Shown: piece after piece, positions 8,262 to 19,644 of the stretch | Numbering within the stretch: position 1 is the stretch's first letter | Layout of the letters: every line of letters starts with the position of its first letter | Source: Sphingomonas colocasiae | Lineage (GTDB): Bacteria > Pseudomonadota > Alphaproteobacteria > Sphingomonadales > Sphingomonadaceae | Reading direction: 5' to 3' | Assembly (NCBI RefSeq): GCF_019880585.1 | Contig: NZ_JAINVV010000004.1 | Location: 806,001-870,000 of the forward strand | Length of the DNA: 64,000 nucleotides | Made by a program: the position numbers and the translations under genes | Notes under the pieces: model-generated | Seen by the model: only the letters and a program-made list of their open reading frames with translations | What the model was told of the DNA's origin: nothing | Databases searched by the model: none

Positions 8262-9176
8262 TCAGTCCGTCGTCGATGGCGCGACGGAGGCGGGCGATCC
8301 GGCCTGCCACCTGCGGACGAGCGGGCGCAGCAGCAACCGCCAGAGCCCCCAGCCCAGCGCTGCCAGCAGAGCCAGCGGCAGCAAGGCGCCAAGCACGACG
8401 ATGAAGGCCGCGATTGCGCCGACAAAGGTTTCGCCGGCCGTGCGGAAGGCATCGCGCAACGGCGAGCCCGCATCGAAGCCCGGCACGATCTCGCCCGATC
8501 CGTAATTGAACACCATCGGCGTGTTGGCGAGCGATTCCCGATTCTCCTCGCGCGTGACGCTGGCCGATTCGATCTGCCGCGCGACCTCTTCCAGCCGGCT
8601 GTTGATCTCGGCGCGTTCGGCTTCGGTGAGCTTGGGCTGTTTCAGCCGCGCTTCCAGCCGCGTCTGTTCGTCGCGCAGCCGGCCTTGCGCGCGGCCGGCC
8701 GCGCTGATCGCCGAGCCGGCATCGACGCCGCTGATCTCGCTGCGGACGAGCATGCCCTCCGCCGCGTTGACCAGTCCGATTCCGTCCTTGCCGAATTGCC
8801 GGGCCAGCGACGGTTCGAGCTTGAAGGCCAGCATCGCGGCGATGTCGCGATCGTTGATCAACCTGTAGGACATGCCGGTGATCCGGCAGCGGTCGATGCC
8901 CAGCTTCTCGCAGGCCTGGGCATGTTTCTCCTGGGTTTCGCCGATCTTCGCGGCATCCATGCGGAAATCATAGCGATAGTTGAAGGCGACGCCCGGCGCG
9001 CCGGTCGGGGCGATTCCGGGCGGGCTGGCGCGGCCTGCGGCAGGCGGTTCGTTCGCATCTTCGACGGTGAGCGCCTGCACGTCCACCGCATTCTCCGATG
9101 GCGCCGGCTTGTCGCAGCCGGCAAGCGCCAGTGTGGAGAGCATCGATACCAGAACCAGTCCGGAAAACCTGCGCAT
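8262..9176 (-). CDS. DUF4349 domain lipoprotein
   Basis: A 304-residue envelope protein. The lipobox LAGC places the lipid-modified Cys at 21. A Pro/Ala-rich linker leads into a domain that starts [10 protein letters not shown] charged coiled-coil segment (about 165-205, [15 protein letters not shown]) follows, then one strong C-terminal membrane helix (about 255-280, [19 protein letters not shown]) with a basic tail. This layout is that of DUF4349 proteins, whose role is unknown. The start has an excellent AAGGAGGAG. Divergent from the glutaminase gene. Confidence 0.8.
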   Translation of the reverse strand: MRRFSGLVLVSMLSTLALAGCDKPAPSENAVDVQALTVEDANEPPAAGRASPPGIAPTGAPGVAFNYRYDFRMDAAKIGETQEKHAQACEKLGIDRCRITGMSYRLINDRDIAAMLAFKLEPSLARQFGKDGIGLVNAAEGMLVRSEISGVDAGSAISAAGRAQGRLRDEQTRLEARLKQPKLTEAERAEINSRLEEVARQIESASVTREENRESLANTPMVFNYGSGEIVPGFDAGSPLRDAFRTAGETFVGAIAAFIVVLGALLPLALLAALGWGLWRLLLRPLVRRWQAGSPASVAPSTTD

Positions 9177-9201
9177 GCACCTTCTCCTCCTTGTTGATGT
9201 T

Positions 9202-9232
9202 ATATTAGCTCATTGGTTGAGATTGCGGTCAA
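9202..9232 (-). promoter_or_regulatory. Candidate promoter of the DUF4349 gene
   Basis: On the minus strand TTGACC (9232-9227) and TAATAT (9207-9202) are spaced by 19 nt, slightly long. They lie about 26 nt upstream of the ATG at 9176. The region 9177-9333 is the shared divergent spacer with glsA and is clearly AT-richer than its flanks. Confidence 0.45.
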
Positions 9233-9333
9233 TCGTGCAAATATGTCGATGAGCTGTTGCGTAAAGGCCACGCGCGCAAAACGAGTGATGCGTAGCCGCC
9301 AAGCGGTTAAGGGAGGGGCGAAGGGGAGGCGGT

Positions 9334-10272
9334 GTGCCTGATATCCAACGCATCATCGATACGATTGCAGAGGAGATTGCGGGCGCTCCGCATCGCGGCA
9401 GGGTCGCCGATTATATTCCGGCGCTCGCCAAGGTCGATCCGATGCGATTCGGCATCGCGGTGGTGGCGGCGGACGGACGCGTCTTCACCGCCGGCGAAGC
9501 GGATGCCGCATTCTCGATCCAGAGCATTTCCAAGGTGTTCACGCTGACGATGGCGCTGGGCAAGGCCGGGCAGGCGCTGTGGAAGCGGGTCGGACGCGAA
9601 CCGTCGGGATCGGCGTTCAATTCGATCGTCCAGCTCGAGCAGGAGCATGGCATACCGCGCAATCCCTTCATCAACGCGGGGGCGCTGGTAGTGAGCGACG
9701 TGGTGCTGGGTGGCGGCGATCCGCGCGCGACGATCGGCGAAATCCTGCGCTTCGTCCGCTATCTGGCGGATGACGACGCGATCGCGATCGATATGGATGT
9801 CGCTGGATCGGAGGCGCGGACCGGATTCCGCAATGTCGCGCTCGCCAATTACATGAAGGCGTTCGGCAACATCGAACGGCGCGTCGAGGATGCGCTGAAC
9901 GTCTATTTCAACCAGTGTGCGCTGGCGATGAGCTGCCGCCAGCTCGCGATGGCCGGACGGTTCCTTGCGCATGACGGCATGCATCCCGGCACCGGGCGGC
10001 GCGTGGTCTCGGCGCTTCGCGCGCGGCGGATCAACGCGCTGATGCTCACCTGCGGCCATTATGACGGATCGGGCGAATTCGCCTTTCGCGTCGGCATTCC
10101 GGGCAAGTCGGGTGTCGGGGGCGGTATCCTCGCGATCGTGCCGGGGGAAGCGTCGATCGCGGTCTGGTCGCCGGGGCTGAACGAGCGCGGTAATTCCCAA
10201 CTGGGATCGCTCGCGCTCGAACGCCTGTCGGACGCCACCGGCTGGTCGGTGTTCACCGCGCGGGGCGGATGA
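9334..10272 (+). CDS. glsA: Glutaminase A
   Basis: A 312-residue serine-type glutaminase (Gln + H2O to Glu + NH3), the usual length, cytosolic. The catalytic Ser-x-x-Lys is SISK (S64, K67) in [13 protein letters not shown]. Other family blocks seen are [27 protein letters not shown], and [12 protein letters not shown]. The start is GTG 9334 behind GGGGAGGC. Its last 20 nt overlap the convergent 58-codon gene at 10253-10429. Confidence 0.96.
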   Translation: MPDIQRIIDTIAEEIAGAPHRGRVADYIPALAKVDPMRFGIAVVAADGRVFTAGEADAAFSIQSISKVFTLTMALGKAGQALWKRVGREPSGSAFNSIVQLEQEHGIPRNPFINAGALVVSDVVLGGGDPRATIGEILRFVRYLADDDAIAIDMDVAGSEARTGFRNVALANYMKAFGNIERRVEDALNVYFNQCALAMSCRQLAMAGRFLAHDGMHPGTGRRVVSALRARRINALMLTCGHYDGSGEFAFRVGIPGKSGVGGGILAIVPGEASIAVWSPGLNERGNSQLGSLALERLSDATGWSVFTARGG

Positions 10273-10429
10273 CTTTCGCGTTGTGGCGTGGCGCGCGCCA
10301 CGGTGCCTCGAACTGAATTTCGTTCAGCTTGGTCAGTGCCGCCATGGTCGCGCTGGCGATCGCGCCGATCGCGCTGGTGAAGGATTGGTGATGTTCCGCC
10401 CACATCCGGGCGTCATAAGCGTCGCGCAT
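10253..10429 (-). CDS. Small conserved-looking protein, 58 aa
   Basis: Starts at ATG 10429 behind AAAGGAG and reads [17 protein letters not shown], then a hydrophobic/Ala-rich helix and [18 protein letters not shown] recall short sphingomonad proteins of the form MRDAYDxRxWAEHH, but no function. It is divergent from the LysR gene, with 112 nt between the two starts that hold an LTTR-type operator, so it is a likely target of that regulator. It overlaps the glsA 3' end convergently by 20 nt. Confidence 0.6.
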   Translation of the reverse strand: MRDAYDARMWAEHHQSFTSAIGAIASATMAALTKLNEIQFEAPWRAPRHNAKVIRPAR

Positions 10430-10520
10430 GATGATGCTCCTTTCGGGTTGTTCCGGACTGGCCGGCTGACACCCAAATGGAGGATCCCTGGGCATTCCGC
10501 CAATCAAAGGCTGGACCGAT

Positions 10521-10541
10521 ATCATAAGTGTAGCTTATGAT
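10521..10541. promoter_or_regulatory. LysR-type operator (T-N11-A palindrome)
   Basis: A perfect 8-bp inverted repeat, ATCATAAG and CTTATGAT separated by 5 nt, contains the T-N11-A core of LTTR boxes. It ends directly before the GTG start of the LysR gene and lies in the divergent spacer with the 58-aa gene, so it fits autoregulation plus control of the neighbour. Confidence 0.7.
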
Positions 10542-11444
10542 GTGGCGATGCGCAGATTGCCGCCCCTCGCTGCCGTCCGGGTGTTCGAGGCGGCCGCGCG
10601 CCATGGCAACTTCACGCGCGCGGCCGAGGAGCTCGGCATGACGCAGGCGGCCGTCAGCTATCAGATGAAATTGCTCGAGGAGCGACTGGGCGTCGCCTTG
10701 TTCCATCGCGTCCGGCGTCAGGTAAGCCTCACCGAAGTCGGCCGCCGCATCGCGCCCCTGGTGTCGGGCGCGTTCGATGCGCTCGACGGCGCCTTCGCGA
10801 GCGTCCGTTCCGAGGATGAGTCGATGCTGACAATCTCGACCTCGCAGACTTTCGCCAACACCTGGTTCGCGTGGCGACTGGGCGGCTTCCAGGTCCAGCA
10901 TCCCGATATGGCGGTGCGGTTGCTCGCCAGTGATGCGCTCACTGATTTCAGTGACGATGTCGATGTGGCGGTGCGCGTCGGGCTCGGTCCCTGGCCGGGG
11001 CTGGCGACCGATCTGCTCCTCCCGATCGATTTCACGCCGATGTGCAGCCCCGAATTCCTGGAGCGTCATGGCGGCAGGATCGATCCGCGCGATCTGCTCG
11101 ATGTGCCGCTGATCAGCCCGCAGGATCCCTGGTGGGCCTATTGGTTGCGCGAGGCGGGCGTTGATGTGCCGGACGGTACGATCAAACCGGGCGTCAGGCT
11201 CGATTCACAGGCCAATGAGGGCAATGCCGCGATGGCCGGGCAGGGCGTCGCGATGCTGACGCCGTTCTTCTGGCGCAACGATCTCGCGGAAGGCAAGCTG
11301 GTGCGACTGTCCGAACAGCTTTCGTCGCGGGGCTATGCCTATTGGCTGGTCTGCCCGGAGCAGCGCCGCAACGTTCCCAAGATCAAGCGTTTCCGCGAAT
11401 GGCTGCTGGGCGAGATCGCGAAGGATCAGGCGGACCGGGGCTGA
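10542..11444 (+). CDS. LysR family transcriptional regulator (GcvA-like)
   Basis: A 300-residue regulator. The winged HTH is residues 1-65 (LPPLAAVRVFEAAARHGNFTRAAEELGMTQ, split here by the helix turn, then AAVSYQMKLLEERLG), followed by a periplasmic-binding-like effector domain (about 92-295). The RLPPLAAVRVFEAAARHGNF opening and AVSYQ helix are typical of the GcvA subgroup. The start is GTG 10542 or ATG 10548. A T-N11-A operator abuts the start. Its effector is unknown. Confidence 0.92.
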   Translation: MAMRRLPPLAAVRVFEAAARHGNFTRAAEELGMTQAAVSYQMKLLEERLGVALFHRVRRQVSLTEVGRRIAPLVSGAFDALDGAFASVRSEDESMLTISTSQTFANTWFAWRLGGFQVQHPDMAVRLLASDALTDFSDDVDVAVRVGLGPWPGLATDLLLPIDFTPMCSPEFLERHGGRIDPRDLLDVPLISPQDPWWAYWLREAGVDVPDGTIKPGVRLDSQANEGNAAMAGQGVAMLTPFFWRNDLAEGKLVRLSEQLSSRGYAYWLVCPEQRRNVPKIKRFREWLLGEIAKDQADRG

Positions 11445-11470
11445 GGATGAGGCTCTATCCCGAGGGAGAT

Positions 11471-11486
11471 GCCGGCTTTCGCCGGC
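11471..11486. repeat. Short hairpin between convergent genes
   Basis: GCCGGC, TTTC, GCCGGC forms a 6-bp stem with a 4-nt loop between the convergent LysR and CAP-domain genes. It shares the core of the longer repeat at 40161-40231 (CCGGCTTTCGCCGG), so it may be a short relative. No strong T-run follows. Confidence 0.5.
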
Positions 11487-11511
11487 CTGACCTTCAAGGA
11501 GGGTGAACTGC

Positions 11512-12030
11512 CTAGAAGGGCCGTTCGCCCATCACATTGCCGCTCGCCGCATAACGGCAGACCAGATAATCGTCCTCGTCATTGCTCGCGATCGCGCAGC
11601 CGACGGCGCCGGTGTCACGCCAGACGATCTGGGTATAATGGCCGACATCCTCGAGATCGCCGGTGCGGCTGTTGTCGGGGAAGGTGCCGTAGACGAAATC
11701 CTTCTTCTCGCCGATCCAGTGGCCGACCATGGTTTCGGGCCGGAATGCGCCGCGCGTGCCCATCCAGAGATTTTCACCCTGGGCGTTTGGATCGTCCGAT
11801 TCCTCCTCGAAATGCTCGAACTCGCCGCTCGCCGCGAGATATTGCGCCCATTCGCGTGCATCGGCGGCGAGTTTGGCGTCCCAATGCATGGCGGGCAGGC
11901 CGAGCGTCGCACGTTCGCGATTGTGCGCCGACAGGATCAGCGTGTCGCGATCGGGCGCCACGGCGCCGGTCAGCGCCGGGGCCAGCCCCAGCAGCAGCGC
12001 AGTCTTCGCCAGCCATGTCCGCTTCGTCAT
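11512..12030 (-). CDS. Secreted CAP-domain (SCP/PR-1-like) protein
   Basis: 172 residues with a signal peptide (about 1-23, ending TGAVA). The single CAP domain shows HNRERATLGLPAMHWDAKLA, an HFEEE segment, GENLWMG and VGHYTQIVWRDTGAVGCAI, which is the CAP1/CAP2 signature with the two His and two Glu of the cleft. Bacterial CAP proteins are extracytoplasmic with mostly unknown activity. It follows the aldo/keto reductase gene on the same strand after 117 nt. Confidence 0.92.
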   Translation of the reverse strand: MTKRTWLAKTALLLGLAPALTGAVAPDRDTLILSAHNRERATLGLPAMHWDAKLAADAREWAQYLAASGEFEHFEEESDDPNAQGENLWMGTRGAFRPETMVGHWIGEKKDFVYGTFPDNSRTGDLEDVGHYTQIVWRDTGAVGCAIASNDEDDYLVCRYAASGNVMGERPF

Positions 12031-12147
12031 ACCGGATCCCCAGCCGCGCTGTCCCCCCGGAGCGCGCGCGGGAGTCAGTATAAGGGGATGCGATCTTGGT
12101 GATTGGTAACCGGCAGCGGTGAATGGGGCGTTAGGGGTGTTTGGTGT

Positions 12148-13194
12148 TCAGGCGACCGGCGTAAAGGGCGTGGGGATCCGGCCGCTGCCCTGGCGTGAGA
12201 GCATCCAGCCCGGATATTCCTCGGGAAGCGCGCTCACGGCATCGAGCCGCGCCATATCCTCACCGGTCAGGGTGAGGGCGGATGCGCTCAGATTGTCGTC
12301 GAGCTGGTCGAGCCGCTTCGCGCCGATGATGACGCTGGTCACGAACGGTTTGGCGAGGATCCAGGCGAGGGCGACCTGCGCCACCGTCACGCCATGCGCG
12401 GCCGCCACCTCACGCATCACCGCGATCGCGCGGTCGGCGCGGTCGCGATCGACCGGCGGAAAATCGAAACTGGCGCGGCGGCCCTCGCCTTCGCTGCTGC
12501 CGGGGCCATATTTTCCCGACAGCAATCCACCCGCGAGCGGGGACCAGACCATCAGCCCCATCTTCTCGAATTCGATGAAGGGCACGATCTCTCGCTCCAG
12601 ATCGCGGCCGGCGATCGAATAATAGGCCTGTACGCTTTCGAAACGGGCGAAGCCGCGGCGTTCGGAGATGCCGAGCGCCTTCATCATCTTCCAGGCCGCC
12701 CAGTTGGACACGCCGATATAACGGACAAGGCCGCGGCTCACGAGGTCGTCCAATGCGCGCAACGTCTCGTCGATGCCGGTGACGCTGTCATTGCCGTGGA
12801 TCTGGTAGAGATCGATATGATCGGTCTGCAGTCGGTCCAGGCTCTGCTGCACCGCATCCATGAGATGGCCGCGCGAAGCGCCAGCATCGTTGGGGCCGGG
12901 CCCCATTCGGATGAACGCCTTCGTGGCGATGACGACATCGCTGCGCCTGACGCCGAGGTTCCGGAGCGACTGGCCGAGCAGCCGTTCGGACTCGCCGCCC
13001 GAATAGACATTGGCGGTGTCGATGAAATTGACGCCGGCGGCGAGCGCGCGTTCGACGATCCGATCGACGCCATCCTGATCGAGCCCGGCGATCTGGCCCC
13101 ACATCGTGTCCTGGGCGGACGAGCCGAAGGTCATCGCGCCCAGGCAGATTTCCGAAACGAACAGGCCGGTATTGCCGAACTGGTTGTAACGCAT
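12148..13194 (-). CDS. Aldo/keto reductase
   Basis: A 348-residue NADPH-dependent oxidoreductase with a TIM-barrel fold. The catalytic tetrad is visible: D59 and Y64 (FIDTANVYSGG), K92 (VIATKAF) and H133 (LYQIHGND). The ending GAKRLDQLDDNLSA is the cofactor-binding motif of the YajO/YghZ-like branch. The start MRYNQFGNTGL at 13194 is the family N-terminus; upstream in-frame starts extend into non-coding sequence. The substrate is unknown. Confidence 0.94.
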   Translation of the reverse strand: MRYNQFGNTGLFVSEICLGAMTFGSSAQDTMWGQIAGLDQDGVDRIVERALAAGVNFIDTANVYSGGESERLLGQSLRNLGVRRSDVVIATKAFIRMGPGPNDAGASRGHLMDAVQQSLDRLQTDHIDLYQIHGNDSVTGIDETLRALDDLVSRGLVRYIGVSNWAAWKMMKALGISERRGFARFESVQAYYSIAGRDLEREIVPFIEFEKMGLMVWSPLAGGLLSGKYGPGSSEGEGRRASFDFPPVDRDRADRAIAVMREVAAAHGVTVAQVALAWILAKPFVTSVIIGAKRLDQLDDNLSASALTLTGEDMARLDAVSALPEEYPGWMLSRQGSGRIPTPFTPVA

Positions 13195-13280
13195 GGCAGG
13201 TCTCCAGGGCCGAGGGAGGGAGGGGCGAAGATAGGCGGTGCGGTCGCCGGCTCCAAGCCGGGCGCCGAACCGTCGAACGA

Positions 13281-13634
13281 TCAGAAGGGCGTCTTGAGCC
13301 GGATCATCGCGCGATTGCTCCGAAGGCCGTTCATGGTGGTGCTGTCGGCCTCTACGGCGACCTTGCTGTTGCCGAAAACACCCATTTCGGCGCGCACCGG
13401 CTCGGCGGCGTAATCGGTGTCCGGAAGCGCGCGCAGCCGATGGCGCTGCTCGCCGCTGCGACGCGCGCAGACCACGATCTCCGTCCCGTCTTCCGATCGG
13501 CAATGCCGTGATCCGGTCAGGTCCAGCGGCTCCTCTTCCTGTTCGGGCAGCTTGCGCAGATCGAAATCGGCCGGGATGCCGGGCTCGGCCAGGGCGCTGG
13601 CGGCTTGAAGGGCGAACAGGAAAAACACTGCCAC
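13281..13634 (-). CDS. Secreted hypothetical protein, 117 aa
   Basis: Not recognised beyond a sphingomonad-style exported protein. The start is GTG 13634 with GGGGAG upstream. The first 16 residues are a signal peptide (MAVFFLFALQAASALA). The mature part has an acidic patch (LPEQEEEPLDL) and two Cys (HCRSEDGTEIVVCARR) in a pattern often seen in small secreted sphingomonad proteins. It lies 86 nt upstream of the aldo/keto reductase gene on the same strand and is divergent from parC. Confidence 0.65.
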   Translation of the reverse strand: MAVFFLFALQAASALAEPGIPADFDLRKLPEQEEEPLDLTGSRHCRSEDGTEIVVCARRSGEQRHRLRALPDTDYAAEPVRAEMGVFGNSKVAVEADSTTMNGLRSNRAMIRLKTPF

Positions 13635-13763
13635 ACGGATCTCCCCACCGTCACCCGTGCAGCCTCACATGCGATTGTGTCGTCGATAGGGCGGGCCCGG
13701 AAAGCGTGGTTGAGATGATCGGGGGTACTCGCCACGCCGAATCCGCGCTGCTATCGCCTGATC

Positions 13764-16013
<2,250 letters not shown>

Positions 16014-16112
16014 GAAGGGCAACCCGGCCTCTTCTCGGGCGGTCTCGTGTTGTCGTTGCCATTAACCTAGTTTCACGAAGAATTTACCTGATCCGGGCTA
16101 GGCCGGGTCCGC

Positions 16113-17873
16113 ATGCGTGTTGTGTCGAAAATCAGGGGCGACAAACGCCTCGAACGGCAGGCCGGAATTCCGGCGCAGCTACCCCTTGGGCTGCGCGTCG
16201 CCGAAACCCCGCTTCAGAAATTTTTCGAGGCGCGCCAACAGCTTCTGGACACTCTGCCGATCGCCGCCGCGCTGGTTGCGGTCAGCAAGTCCGGCAAGAC
16301 GTTCGTCGAATGCAGCAATCCGATCTTCAAGCGTTATGAAACGCCGATCTCCACGTTCGACGGCGACGATGCGCCGATCCTGGAACGCAACGGCCTGGGC
16401 GCGCGCGTCCGCGCCTTCCTGACGAGTGGAGACGCGAGCGACGAGTTCGTCTGGAATGACGGCAGCCCGATCGAACAGCGCCATTTCACCGTAAAGATGA
16501 CGCGGCTGGTCGATACGCCGGACGACAAGCGGCGCTGCATGGTCTTCCTGCTCGACCAGACGGCGCAGGTGCGGACCGAACAGAATCTGCGCCGTGAAAT
16601 GCTGTCGGACAGCCTGACCGGTTTGCCGAATCGCGCCGGTTTCACCGAATTGCTGGAGGACGCCGCCGAACAGGACGGGCATTTTGCGGTGCTCGTGATC
16701 GATCTCGTCCGCTTCAGCCGGATCAACGAATGCATCGGCGCGATCGCGGGGGATGAGCTGATCATCACCGTGGCGCGACGCCTGCTCAAGGCGATGCGGT
16801 CGGGCGACCGGCTGGCGCGCACCGGGGGCGACGAATTCGGCATGCTCATCCGGCTTGTCGACGGGCCGGGCGATGCGCTGCATGTCGGGCGCCGGATCAA
16901 GGAAGCGCTGGCATCGCCCTTCAGGCTCACCGATCTTGAGATCCGCGTCGATTGCAGCGTCGGCTGCGCGCTGATGCTCGACGAGCAGAGCGATGTCGAG
17001 AAGCTTGTCCGCCACGCCCAGTTCGCGCTCAAGCGCGCGAAGGAAACCGGCAAGATCGAGATCTACCAGCCGACCGCTTTCCACCTCGCGCGTCATCGTT
17101 TCAGCATGGAGACCGAACTGCGGCGCGCGATCGAGGTCGGGCAGCTCCATCTGGCCTTTCAGCCGCTTATCGACCTTTCCTCCGAAAATGTGTCCGGTTT
17201 CGAGGCGCTGGCGCGCTGGGAGCATCCCGAGCATGGCACGATCGGCCCGCAGGACTTCATCCCCGTCGCCGAGGAATCGGGGCTGATCGTCCCGCTCGGT
17301 CGCTGGGCGCTGACCAATGCGGCCCGCACGCTGGCCGAATGGGATCGGCGCGCGGGATCGGCGTTGCCGGTGCGGATGAGCGTCAACCTGTCCGCGATCC
17401 AGATCGTGCGCGACGATATGTGCGCGGCTGTGGCGGAGGCGCTGGCGGCGACGGGCATCGCGGGCAATCGGCTGACGCTGGAATTGACCGAAAGCGCGAT
17501 CATCGCCGACCCCGAACGCGCGGTGCGCGTGCTCGACGGGCTGAAGGCGCTCGACACCACGATCGCGATGGACGATTTCGGCACGGGCTATTCGAGCCTC
17601 GCCTATCTCCAGCGCCTGCCGATCGACATATTGAAGATCGACCGCAGCTTCATCACCGGCATGTTGCTCGACAAGAACAAGATCGCGATCGTCCGCGCCG
17701 TGCTGTCGCTCGCCGACGCGCTGGGCATGAAGACCACGGCGGAAGGCATCGAGTCGTTCGAACTGTCCCGTACGCTGGCCGCGCTCGGTTGCGCGACGGG
17801 GCAGGGCTATTTCTATTCCGATCCGCTCGATACGGATCAGGCCTATGACTATCTGGTCGCGCGCAACAGTTGA
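16113..17873 (+). CDS. GGDEF-EAL cyclic-di-GMP protein
   Basis: 586 residues: an N-terminal PAS-like sensor region (about 35-155), a GGDEF domain (about 160-320, motif GGDEF 238-242) and an EAL domain (about 330-580, EAL 364-366). The I-site-type RSGD (229-232) lies five residues before GGDEF. The EAL domain keeps DDFGTGYSSL and KTTAEGIES, so both synthesis and breakdown of c-di-GMP may be possible; one usually dominates. No membrane segment, so it is cytosolic. Its last 25 nt overlap cca convergently. Confidence 0.93.
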   Translation: MRVVSKIRGDKRLERQAGIPAQLPLGLRVAETPLQKFFEARQQLLDTLPIAAALVAVSKSGKTFVECSNPIFKRYETPISTFDGDDAPILERNGLGARVRAFLTSGDASDEFVWNDGSPIEQRHFTVKMTRLVDTPDDKRRCMVFLLDQTAQVRTEQNLRREMLSDSLTGLPNRAGFTELLEDAAEQDGHFAVLVIDLVRFSRINECIGAIAGDELIITVARRLLKAMRSGDRLARTGGDEFGMLIRLVDGPGDALHVGRRIKEALASPFRLTDLEIRVDCSVGCALMLDEQSDVEKLVRHAQFALKRAKETGKIEIYQPTAFHLARHRFSMETELRRAIEVGQLHLAFQPLIDLSSENVSGFEALARWEHPEHGTIGPQDFIPVAEESGLIVPLGRWALTNAARTLAEWDRRAGSALPVRMSVNLSAIQIVRDDMCAAVAEALAATGIAGNRLTLELTESAIIADPERAVRVLDGLKALDTTIAMDDFGTGYSSLAYLQRLPIDILKIDRSFITGMLLDKNKIAIVRAVLSLADALGMKTTAEGIESFELSRTLAALGCATGQGYFYSDPLDTDQAYDYLVARNS

Positions 17874-19045
17874 TCGACTTCGGCGTCGGCGATTTCGCCG
17901 ATGCGCGTTTCTCCCGGAAAGCCTTCCTCGATCCAGCGCCGCTCGATCGCCTGCATCGCCTGCGCCACGCGCGGGCCGGCGGTCAGCCCGCGCGCGACCA
18001 GCGTGCCGCCGCGCAGGGGAAAGACGGGGCGATCGCGATCACGGATGCGCGCCCATTGCGCAGCCGCATCGGTCGCCAGCAGCAGCCGATCCAGGGCACC
18101 CTCATGGCCAAGCCGGTAGAGCGCTTCCACCGGATCGCTGGGATCGGGCGCCAGTGCGGCGGCGATGCGTTTGCGCTGCGCGTTCGACAGGCGCAGCCGA
18201 GACGCCACGCCATCGGCGGCGGCGGTGTCCTGGGGCAGCAGCGCGATCAGCCGGCGGACCGCGTCCGGAGACGCCGCGATCTCCCGCTCCTGTGACAACA
18301 ATACGCCAAGCCGGTCGAGCCCGGCCTGATCGATCTCGGGCAGGGCAGGCGCCAATATGCCGTTCTCCAGCATCAGCGCGATGGTGGGAAAGGGATCGGG
18401 CAGCGCGAGCAGCTTGGTGAGTTCATCGGCGATGCGCTCGCGCGAAAGCGCCATCAGGTCACGCGCGCGCTGCCTGCAGGCGGTGAGCGCTTCCGCGTCG
18501 GGCGCGCCACGGCCGAACCGGGCGTGGAAACGGAAGAAGCGCAGGATGCGCAGATGATCCTCGGCGATCCGGGTCAAGGCGTCGCCGATGAAGCGGATGC
18601 GTCCGGCTTCCAGATCGGCCAGGCCGCCGAAATAATCGAACACGGCACCGGTCAGCGGATCGGCGTAAAGCGCGTTGATCGTGAAATCGCGCCGTGCCGC
18701 GTCTTCGCGCCAATCATTGGAAAAGGCAACGGTCGCGCGGCGGCCGTCGGTGGAGACGTCGCGCCGCAGCGTGGTGATCTCGATCGGCCCGTCGGCCAGC
18801 ACGGCGGTCACCGTGCCATGCGCGATACCGGTGGGGATCACCTTGATTCCCGCCTGTTGCAGCCGGCGCATCGCATCGTCGGGCGCCAGCGGCGTGGCGA
18901 TGTCGATATCGTTGACCGCGATGCCCATGATCGTGTCGCGCACGGCGCCGCCGACATAGCGGGCCAGCCCGTCATCGGCGCCCAGCGCCTGCAACAGCCT
19001 GTCCAGCCCCTCGCGTGTCCGCCATGCGGCTTCGGGCAGCGTCAC
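17849..19045 (-). CDS. cca: CCA tRNA nucleotidyltransferase
   Basis: About 398 residues, class II nucleotidyltransferase. It adds or repairs the 3' CCA of tRNAs. Motifs: YVGGAVRDTIMG with NDIDIAT (metal-binding DxD), RRDFTINALYADP, and EDHLRILRFFRFHARFG (the basic, nucleotide-selecting region). The start is taken as GTG 19045, overlapping the NUDIX stop as GTGA; a TTG three codons upstream is the alternative. It is the last gene of a three-gene overlapping operon. Confidence 0.95.
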   Translation of the reverse strand: MTLPEAAWRTREGLDRLLQALGADDGLARYVGGAVRDTIMGIAVNDIDIATPLAPDDAMRRLQQAGIKVIPTGIAHGTVTAVLADGPIEITTLRRDVSTDGRRATVAFSNDWREDAARRDFTINALYADPLTGAVFDYFGGLADLEAGRIRFIGDALTRIAEDHLRILRFFRFHARFGRGAPDAEALTACRQRARDLMALSRERIADELTKLLALPDPFPTIALMLENGILAPALPEIDQAGLDRLGVLLSQEREIAASPDAVRRLIALLPQDTAAADGVASRLRLSNAQRKRIAAALAPDPSDPVEALYRLGHEGALDRLLLATDAAAQWARIRDRDRPVFPLRGGTLVARGLTAGPRVAQAMQAIERRWIEEGFPGETRIGEIADAEVDQLLRATR

Positions 19046-19644
19046 TCCGTCCAAGCGAGCCTCCGCGCCAGGTTGACGATCATCGCCGCGGTCGCGCCCC
19101 AGATCCGCCGTTCGCCATAGGTGATCTCGTAATAATGGCGCTCGCGGCCCTGCCACTCCACCGCCTGTTCGAGATGGTTCATGGGCTCGAGCAGGAAGGA
19201 GAGGGGCACTTCGAAGACGTCGGCGACCTCGGCGTCATTGGCGCGGAACCTGATGTCGGGCGGCACCACGCCAACCACGGGCGTCACCTGAAAGCCGGTG
19301 ATGGTGCGATAGGGGTCGGTTTCGCCGATCACCGTCACCGCCGATGGCGGCAGCGCGATCTCCTCCTCCGCCTCGCGCAAGGCGGCGCTCACCGCGCCCG
19401 TGTCGCCGGCATCGATCCTGCCGCCGGGAAAGGCGATCTGGCCGGCATGTTTGCGCAGCGTTTCGGTGCGCTGGGTCAGGATCACGCCGGGATCGGCGCG
19501 ATCCGTGACCGCGACCAGCACGGCGGCGGGCACCAATATATCCTGTTTGCCGAGCACGGCGTCGCGATTGTCGCCCGCCAGCAGGATCGGCGATCCCCGG
19601 TGGCCGGCGTCGAGCGCCCGGCGCAGCTTGTCGGCCAGCATCAT
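19042..19644 (-). CDS. NUDIX hydrolase, CoA pyrophosphatase type
   Basis: 200 residues. The Nudix box region is FPGGRIDAGDTGAVSAALRE followed by AEEEIAL, with REAEEE giving the metal-binding glutamates; the canonical first Glu is Asp here. Together with TQRTETLRKHAGQIAFPGG just before it, this is the CoA/NADH pyrophosphatase (NudL/YeaB) branch, whose members hydrolyse CoA and related dinucleotides. It is coupled by 4-nt overlaps to DUF1285 upstream and cca downstream. Confidence 0.92.
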   Translation of the reverse strand: MMLADKLRRALDAGHRGSPILLAGDNRDAVLGKQDILVPAAVLVAVTDRADPGVILTQRTETLRKHAGQIAFPGGRIDAGDTGAVSAALREAEEEIALPPSAVTVIGETDPYRTITGFQVTPVVGVVPPDIRFRANDAEVADVFEVPLSFLLEPMNHLEQAVEWQGRERHYYEITYGERRIWGATAAMIVNLARRLAWTE

